DNA of 64,000 bases from Microbacterium ulmi (GTDB lineage Bacteria; Actinomycetota; Actinomycetes; Actinomycetales; Microbacteriaceae), in contig NZ_JAAOZF010000001.1 in NCBI RefSeq assembly GCF_011759705.1, positions 1,609,152-1,673,151 on the forward strand, in the 5' to 3' direction. The notes beneath the pieces are model-generated. The model worked only from the letters and a program-made list of their open reading frames with translations. It had not been told where the DNA came from and did no database searches. A program made the translations under genes and the position numbers. Below are positions 59,151 through 64,000 of this stretch, piece after piece (within the stretch, counting starts at the first letter, position 1; each line of letters begins with the position of its first letter).

Positions 59151-59206
59151 TATGATCTACGCGTATCCGTGTCGGAATGCCGCCGCGGAGACAATCAGCC
59201 TGGGGG
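59151..59206 (+). promoter_or_regulatory. 5' leader of GMD gene: TATGAT, hairpin, CTGGGGG
   Basis: TATGAT (59151-59156), a composite hairpin (outer TCCG 59166-59169 with CGGA 59186-59189, inner CGG 59173-59175 with CCG 59180-59182), then CTGGGGG (59200-59206), 8 nt before the ATG at 59215. Confidence 0.5.
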
Positions 59207-59214
59207 CGAACAAA

Positions 59215-60237
59215 ATGACACACAGACGTACCGCTCTGATCACGGGGATAACAGGGCAGGACGCTCGGCATCTCTCGGAGTTTCTGCACGAGAAGGACTA
59301 CGACGTCGTCGGACTGATCCGCGGCCAGAACAACCCGCGCCGTCCCGAGTTCGTGGCCAGCCGGCCCTACGTCCGGCTCGTCGAGGGCGATGTGACCGAT
59401 CCCGTGTCGCTCGTCCGCGTCGTCGACGCGGTCGGTCCCGACGAGGTCTACCACCTCGCGGCGCTCAGCCACGTGGGGTACTCCTTCTCCAACCCGACCC
59501 TCACCTCGGTCGTCACGGGGCAGGGCGCGCTCAACATCCTCGAGGCAGTGCGTCTCGCCGGCCTCTCCTCGACGACGCGCATCTACCAGGCATCCAGCTC
59601 GGAGATGTTCGGCGGCCTCGACTACAACCGTCCGGGCAAGGGCTACGACGAGGACTCGCTCTTCCACCCGCGCAGCCCGTACGGCGTCGCGAAGCTGACG
59701 GCGCACTGGATCGCTCGCAACTACCGCGAGAGCTACGGCATGTTCGTGTCGTGCGGCATCGCGTTCAACCACGAGGGCGAGCACCGCGGCGAGGAGTTCG
59801 TCACGCGCAAGATCTCCCGCGCCGTCGCACGGATCCACCTGGGGCTTCAGGACTCGATCGACCTCGGCGTGCTGTGGCCGAAGCGCGACTGGGGCTACGC
59901 GGGCGACTACGTCCGCGGCATGTGGCAGATGCTGCAGCACGACCAGCCCGACGACTTCGTGCTCGCGACCGGCGAGACGCGCTCGATCGAGGAGTTCCTC
60001 GACGCCGCCTTCGCCCGCATCGGCGTCGACGACTGGCACCCGTACGTCCGCCTCGACGAGTCGCTGCTGCGGCCGGCCGAGGTCGACATCCTGCTCGGCA
60101 ACCCGGCGAAGGCGGAGAGCGTGCTCGGATGGCGACGCGAGGTCGACTTCGAAGGCCTCGTCGACCGCATGGTGTCGGCTGACCTCGACCGGGAGCGCGC
60201 ACGCGTGGGCGGCGTGACGGAGCCAGCCACGGCATGA
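59215..60237 (+). CDS. gmd: GDP-mannose 4,6-dehydratase
   Basis: 340 residues, extended SDR. It has LITGITGQDARHLSEFL (the GITGQD signature of GMD), HLAALSHVGYSF, YQASSSEMFG, the catalytic SPYGVAK (Y156, K160), FNHEGEHRGEEFVTRKIS and KRDWGYAGDYVRGMW. It converts GDP-mannose to GDP-4-keto-6-deoxymannose. Variation of GQDGSYLAE to GQDARHLSE at the NADP loop is minor. The TGA overlaps the next ATG. It starts a four-gene operon with a reductase and two GT4 enzymes. Confidence 0.95.
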   Translation: MTHRRTALITGITGQDARHLSEFLHEKDYDVVGLIRGQNNPRRPEFVASRPYVRLVEGDVTDPVSLVRVVDAVGPDEVYHLAALSHVGYSFSNPTLTSVVTGQGALNILEAVRLAGLSSTTRIYQASSSEMFGGLDYNRPGKGYDEDSLFHPRSPYGVAKLTAHWIARNYRESYGMFVSCGIAFNHEGEHRGEEFVTRKISRAVARIHLGLQDSIDLGVLWPKRDWGYAGDYVRGMWQMLQHDQPDDFVLATGETRSIEEFLDAAFARIGVDDWHPYVRLDESLLRPAEVDILLGNPAKAESVLGWRREVDFEGLVDRMVSADLDRERARVGGVTEPATA

Positions 60238-61166
60238 CCACCGTCACCGTCACTGGGGTGGACGGGTTCGTCGGCAGGCATCTGGTGAGAGTCCTCCGTC
60301 GGTCGGGAGCGAGGGTCGTCGGCGTCTCGCAGAACGTCGACGTCGATCCTTCGCTGCGCGACGACCTGGACCGCGTGGTCACGGCGGACCTCACGCGAGG
60401 CGTGAGCGCAGACGCGCTCGGCGACGTCGTCGTGCATCTCGCGGGCCTCGCCTCCGTCGACGCGTCGTTCACGCATCCCCAGCGCTATCTCACGGCGAAC
60501 ACCGCGATGCTGACGGTGCTCGGCGAAGCCGTGCTGCGTGCAGGTCGGCCGACACGCCTCGTGATCGCCGGCAGCGGCGTCGTCTACGGGAGCTCGCCCT
60601 CGGGCGCGCCCGTGACGGAAGGCGCCGCGTGGCGCCCGCACTCGCCGTACGCCGTGAGCAAGGCCGCCGTGGAGCACCAGGCCGCGTACTACCGTTCCCG
60701 CGGAGTCGACGCCGTCGTGTTGCGCCCGTTCAACAACGTGGGACCGGGACAGTCGCTCGGCTACATCGTTCCCGACCTCGTGGCCGCGGTGCGCAGGCTG
60801 GGTGACGGCGAGCGCCTGCCGACCCGAGGGCTTGACACCCGACGCGACTACACCGACGTGCGGGACGTCGCGCAGGCCTACACTCTCGTCGCACTCGCCG
60901 ATCACGTGTCCCACACCGTGTACAACGTGGCGACGGGCCGCGCCGTCGCGGGCGCCGATGTGCTCGCGATCGTGTGCGACGAGCTCGGCCGCGATATGCC
61001 CGAGCTGCACGTGCGCGCACAGGAGCGGCGTGCCGAGGACGCGTCGTCGCTCGTAGGCGACGCCACACGCCTGCGACAGGAGTTCGGGTGGGAGCCTCGC
61101 ATCCCGCTTCGCGAGTCGATCCGCGACTTCATCGCGCAGACTCTGGCCGAGAAGAGAGTGCCGTGA
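60234..61166 (+). CDS. rmd: GDP-4-keto-6-deoxy-mannose reductase-like SDR (RMD type)
   Basis: 310 residues, extended SDR with TGVDGFVGRHL at the N-terminus, HLAGLASVDASF, AGSGVVYGS, and catalytic SPYAVSKAAVE (Y139, K143), then FNNVGPGQSLGYIVPDLV and RRDYTDVRDVAQAY. This is the usual partner of GMD and would reduce its product to GDP-D-rhamnose (6-deoxy-D-mannose). An alternative product such as GDP-6-deoxytalose cannot be excluded by eye. Overlaps of four bases at both ends couple it to GMD and the following GT4. Confidence 0.87.
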   Translation: MTTVTVTGVDGFVGRHLVRVLRRSGARVVGVSQNVDVDPSLRDDLDRVVTADLTRGVSADALGDVVVHLAGLASVDASFTHPQRYLTANTAMLTVLGEAVLRAGRPTRLVIAGSGVVYGSSPSGAPVTEGAAWRPHSPYAVSKAAVEHQAAYYRSRGVDAVVLRPFNNVGPGQSLGYIVPDLVAAVRRLGDGERLPTRGLDTRRDYTDVRDVAQAYTLVALADHVSHTVYNVATGRAVAGADVLAIVCDELGRDMPELHVRAQERRAEDASSLVGDATRLRQEFGWEPRIPLRESIRDFIAQTLAEKRVP

Positions 61167-62263
61167 CCGGGATCATCGTGCACGAGTGGATCGAGCGCTT
61201 CGGCGGCGCCGAGCGCGTCGCCGACTGCGTGGGCGCGCTGTATCCCGACGCACCCATCACGACGCTGTGGAGCGACGCCGAGCCTGGGCGGTTCGCCCCC
61301 GGTCGCGTACGGGAGTCCTGGATGGCGCGCACGCCGCTGCGCAGCCACAAGGCGCTCGCGCTTCCGCTCATGCCGCCCACATGGCGGAATCTGGGACGAG
61401 CGGATGCCGAGTGGGTGCTCGTCTTCTCGCATCTGTTCGCCCATCACGCCCGATTCGCCGGACCCGCGCGCGACGCCCGTCGGCTCGTGTACTGCTACAC
61501 CCCGGCGCGGTACATCTGGGAGCCAGGACACGACGAACGCGGCCGGGGCCTCGGCCAGCGGCTCGCCGGGCCCGGGCTCCGAGCGCTCGACCGGCGCCGG
61601 GCCGCAGAGCCCGACGACATCGCCGTGGTCAGCAACTTCGTCCGCGAGCGTGTCGAGCGCTTCTGGGGGCGCGACGCGCGGGTGATCAATCCGCCCGTCG
61701 ACGTGGCCGCCTTCGCGGAGCGCGGCGACGGCGGGCTCTCCGCGGCGGACGACGCCGTGCTGGAGGCCCTTCCGTCGAGCTTCCTGTTCGGGGCGTCCCG
61801 CTTCGTCATGTACAAGCGTCTCGACCTCGTGATCCGTGCCGGCATCGCGGCGGACCTGCCGGTCGTGCTTGCCGGAGACGGACCTGAGCGCCCCGCCCTG
61901 GAGGCGCTCGCGGCGGAGCATCCCGGTCGCGTCACCTTCGTCGGGCGCCCGAGCGACGCGCTCCTGCGCAATCTCTACGCCCGGGCGACGGCGTACGTGT
62001 TCCCTGCGGTCGAGGACTTCGGCATCATGCCCCTCGAGGCGATGGCGGCGGGTGCGCCTGTCATCGCGCCGCGGATCGGAGGGGGCAGCGAGACGGTCGT
62101 CGACGGCGTCACGGGCGCCCTCATCGACGACTTCACGGGGGCAGAGGTGCGCGAGGCGCTGACGCGCGTCGACGGGCTCGACCGGCAGGCGATGACGGCT
62201 CGCGCTCTCGAGTTCGACTCGAGCGTCTTCGACCGTCGCATGCGGGAATGGATCGAGCAGTGA
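61163..62263 (+). CDS. Family 4 glycosyltransferase (WbaZ/mannosyl- or rhamnosyltransferase-like)
   Basis: 366 residues from GTG 61163 in a GTGA overlap. HEWIERFGGAERVADCVGALYPDAPI at the start and YCYTPARYIWEP place it in the branch of GT4 enzymes that includes O-antigen mannosyltransferases. The donor domain has FLFGASRFVMYKRLDLVIRA and FPAVEDFGIMPLEAMAAGAPVIAP (E-x7-E). Co-expression with GMD and RMD suggests GDP-D-rhamnose or GDP-mannose as donor. It is cytosolic; no membrane helix is seen. Confidence 0.9.
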   Translation: MTGIIVHEWIERFGGAERVADCVGALYPDAPITTLWSDAEPGRFAPGRVRESWMARTPLRSHKALALPLMPPTWRNLGRADAEWVLVFSHLFAHHARFAGPARDARRLVYCYTPARYIWEPGHDERGRGLGQRLAGPGLRALDRRRAAEPDDIAVVSNFVRERVERFWGRDARVINPPVDVAAFAERGDGGLSAADDAVLEALPSSFLFGASRFVMYKRLDLVIRAGIAADLPVVLAGDGPERPALEALAAEHPGRVTFVGRPSDALLRNLYARATAYVFPAVEDFGIMPLEAMAAGAPVIAPRIGGGSETVVDGVTGALIDDFTGAEVREALTRVDGLDRQAMTARALEFDSSVFDRRMREWIEQ

Positions 62264-62288
62264 TCCCGCGGACCCCGGCTCGGGCGAC

Positions 62289-63446
62289 GTGAGGATCGCC
62301 CTCGCGACCAGCTCCTACCCTCCGTACTTCGGCGGGGTCGAGGAGCATGTGCGCAACGTCGCGCGCCAGCTGACCGCGCGGGGCCACGAGGTCGTCGTGT
62401 GGACGGTCGCGCGCGACGGCAGGTTCGCCGTGCGCGAAGTGGACGGCATCGAGGTGTGGGACCTTCCCGCGCCGCTTCCGTCGCGCTCGGCGGCCGGGGT
62501 GCTGCGGTTCCTCGTGCGCCTGCCCCGCGCCGTTCTCGCATGGCTGCGGGCGGCGCGCTCGGCGCGACCCGAGGTCATCCACGTGCACTGCTTCGGGCCG
62601 AACGGCACGTACGCGCGCCTCCTGGCCGGTCTGGGGCGCACGCCGCTCGTCCTGACGGCTCACGGGGAGACCCTCATGGACGACGGCGGCGTCTTCGACT
62701 CCTCCGCGCTCGCCCGGGCATCCCTGCGTGCGGCGCTGACGGATGCCGCAGCGGTGACGGCGTGCTCGCAGGTCGTCGTCGTCGACCTCGAGCAGCGCTT
62801 CGGGCTCGCGCCCGGCCGCGGCCGGATCGTCTGGAACGGCATCGACCCCGACGAGCCGATCGGCGAGAAGCCCGCGGGAGTCCCCGAGCGCTACATCGCA
62901 GCGATCGGTCGTCTCGTGCCGCTGAAGGGCTTCGATCTCCTCGTCGACGCCTTCGCCGCCGCGGACCTGCCCGAAGAGTGCGCGCTCGTGATCGGTGGCG
63001 GCGGCACCGAGGCGGAGGCGCTGCGTGCGAGGGCGATCGAGCTGGGCGTCTCGGATCGCGTCATCCTCCCCGGCCGCCTCGATCGCCCCTCGGTCTCCGC
63101 GCTGCTGAGCGGCGCGGCCGTGTCGGTGATGCCGAGTCGCTTCGAGGCGTTCGGGATCGCCGCGCTCGAGGCGTGGCGCGCGGGCGTGCCGCTCCTCGCG
63201 ACGACGCGCGGCGGGCCCCCGGAGTTCGTCACCGACGGTCAGGACGGTCTGCTCCGCGATCCCGAGGACACGCCCGCCTTCGCGCGGGCGCTGACCGAGC
63301 TCCTGGCAGACCGTGAGGCGGCCGCCCGACTCGCTCAGAACGGGCACGCACGGATCGCCGCCTTCACGTGGGAAGCCACGGCATCCGGCTACGAGTCGAT
63401 CTACCGCGACGTCTCCAGACCCCCCGTGGCCGCCGCTCGCGCCTAG
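62289..63446 (+). CDS. Family 4 glycosyltransferase
   Basis: 385 residues from GTG 62289, 25 bases after the previous stop. GT-B fold: ATSSYPPYFGGVEEHVRNVARQL, HVHCFGPNGTYARLL, TACSQVVVVDLEQRFG, IAAIGRLVPLKGFDLLVDAF, and the SRFEAFGIAALEAWRAGVPLLATTRGGPPEFV motif. It is related to D-rhamnosyl/mannosyl transferases of the WbpY/PimB type. It ends the GMD operon and is convergent with the discoidin-domain gene (8 bp between stops). Confidence 0.9.
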   Translation: MRIALATSSYPPYFGGVEEHVRNVARQLTARGHEVVVWTVARDGRFAVREVDGIEVWDLPAPLPSRSAAGVLRFLVRLPRAVLAWLRAARSARPEVIHVHCFGPNGTYARLLAGLGRTPLVLTAHGETLMDDGGVFDSSALARASLRAALTDAAAVTACSQVVVVDLEQRFGLAPGRGRIVWNGIDPDEPIGEKPAGVPERYIAAIGRLVPLKGFDLLVDAFAAADLPEECALVIGGGGTEAEALRARAIELGVSDRVILPGRLDRPSVSALLSGAAVSVMPSRFEAFGIAALEAWRAGVPLLATTRGGPPEFVTDGQDGLLRDPEDTPAFARALTELLADREAAARLAQNGHARIAAFTWEATASGYESIYRDVSRPPVAAARA

Positions 63447-63453
63447 CCCCGCG

Positions 63454-64000
63454 TCACGGTGCGGGCGCCCACGCCGAGATCGCCGCGATCGTGGCGACGT
63501 AGTCCGTCTCGGTCTGCAGGCCCATGAACGGCGGCGGCAGGCCGCCGGCGAACCCCGTGAAGTTGACGTCGAGGACGCGGATGCCGCGCACCCGCGTCCA
63601 CGGCACCTCTACCCGCACGGCGGTCGCGACGACCGGCTCGAACGAGAAGAGCACGACGCGATCCCAGAACTGGTCCTTCTGCTCCGCGACGACCCGCCAC
63701 TGGCCGTCGGCCGTGCGCACCGACACGGTGTAGTCCCGCAGTCCCGCCTCGCAGCAGACGATGTTCCCCGTGGCCACGGCGATGCGGTCGAGCGTCGTCG
63801 GCGCGTCGAGCGCCACCTCGACCGTCGGCGTCTCGTCGAGCCCGCCGTCGGCGAGTCGCCCCGAGCGCCAGGGCCGGTACGGGTTGACGGTCCCGGACGT
63901 CACGATCTGCGGGTCGGCGTCGACGTGCGTCGAGCTGGCGGTCACGTGTCGAGCCTCGAGAAGGTCGTCGCCGAACGCCTCGACGGGCTCGATGCCGATC
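63454..64000 (-). CDS. Discoidin (F5/8 type C)-domain protein, C-terminal part (5' end beyond window)
   Basis: The frame is open to the window edge, giving at least 181 residues. The visible domain has the jelly-roll carbohydrate-binding pattern of F5/8 type C modules: VTASSTHVDADPQIVTSG, then VEVALDAPTTLDRIAVATGN, VSVRTADGQWRVVAEQ and a final VRVEVPWTRVRGIRVLDVNF. A GTG at 63945 would give a 163-residue protein, but the upstream in-frame residues (about 18) fit the domain start, so this is probably the end of a larger surface or secreted protein. It sits at the edge of the polysaccharide locus and may bind the polymer. Confidence 0.75.
   Translation of the reverse strand, partial: IGIEPVEAFGDDLLEARHVTASSTHVDADPQIVTSGTVNPYRPWRSGRLADGGLDETPTVEVALDAPTTLDRIAVATGNIVCCEAGLRDYTVSVRTADGQWRVVAEQKDQFWDRVVLFSFEPVVATAVRVEVPWTRVRGIRVLDVNFTGFAGGLPPPFMGLQTETDYVATIAAISAWAPAP

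Overview
The window is a high-GC chromosomal segment of an actinobacterium. The very GC-rich third codon positions, frequent 1-4 nt ATGA/GTGA gene overlaps, leaderless starts and gene content (MoxR/DUF58/transglutaminase plus FHA/PP2C/kinase operon, polyprenyl-phosphate-mannose-type GT87 enzymes, UbiA/GtrA proteins) fit Microbacteriaceae, most likely Microbacterium or a close relative. This is inference from family content; no rRNA or other marker gene is present.

Layout. 1-317: the 3' end of a UvrA-type gene. 547-16573: one long plus-strand operon encoding a giant anchored Ig/FN3 surface protein, a MoxR AAA+ ATPase, a DUF58 protein, a membrane transglutaminase-fold protein whose catalytic Cys is replaced by Asp, an RDD-FHA protein, a PP2C phosphatase, an FHA protein and a receptor Ser/Thr kinase. 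It looks like a phospho-signalling envelope system. 16602-21930: housekeeping genes (degenerate resolvase-like protein, Na+/H+ antiporter, malate dehydrogenase, zinc metallopeptidase, prolyl iminopeptidase). 21927-28794: a minus-strand catabolic block with tryptophan 2,3-dioxygenase, an amidohydrolase and kynureninase, then an aldehyde dehydrogenase and a GMC oxidoreductase. 28854-32756: a four-gene cassette (GNAT-like protein, acyl-AMP ligase, PLP decarboxylase, acyl carrier protein) that could make and transfer an aminoacyl or amine group.

33292-63446 is an envelope glycoconjugate region with a lasso-peptide locus inside it. It holds a GT2-GtrA fusion, three GT87-type membrane glycosyltransferases, a HAD-UbiA fusion, a GtrA protein, a PAP2 phosphatase, an acyltransferase, nucleotide-sugar genes (CDP-glucose route: cytidylyltransferase, 4,6-dehydratase, epimerase, aminotransferase, C-methyltransferase; GDP route: GMD/RMD pair), a pyruvyltransferase, a deacetylase and four soluble glycosyltransferases. 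The lasso locus (42904-48813) has an ABC exporter, a 45-residue precursor with a canonical leader, a shortened cyclase, a leader peptidase, an HPr-kinase-like kinase and a nucleotidyltransferase. A stand-alone PqqD/RRE protein that could serve it lies 11 kb away at 57607-57867. The window ends in a discoidin-domain protein.

Two patterns cut across gene boundaries. First, at least ten transcription units, nearly all envelope or lasso genes, share a 5' layout: a TANNNT -10 box, usually a hairpin of variable sequence, then CTGGGG(A/G) 4-11 nt before the start codon. Second, the heptamer GGATGCC/GGCATCC occurs about one hundred times by eye, in both orientations and often through less-used codons, which suggests selection at the DNA level.
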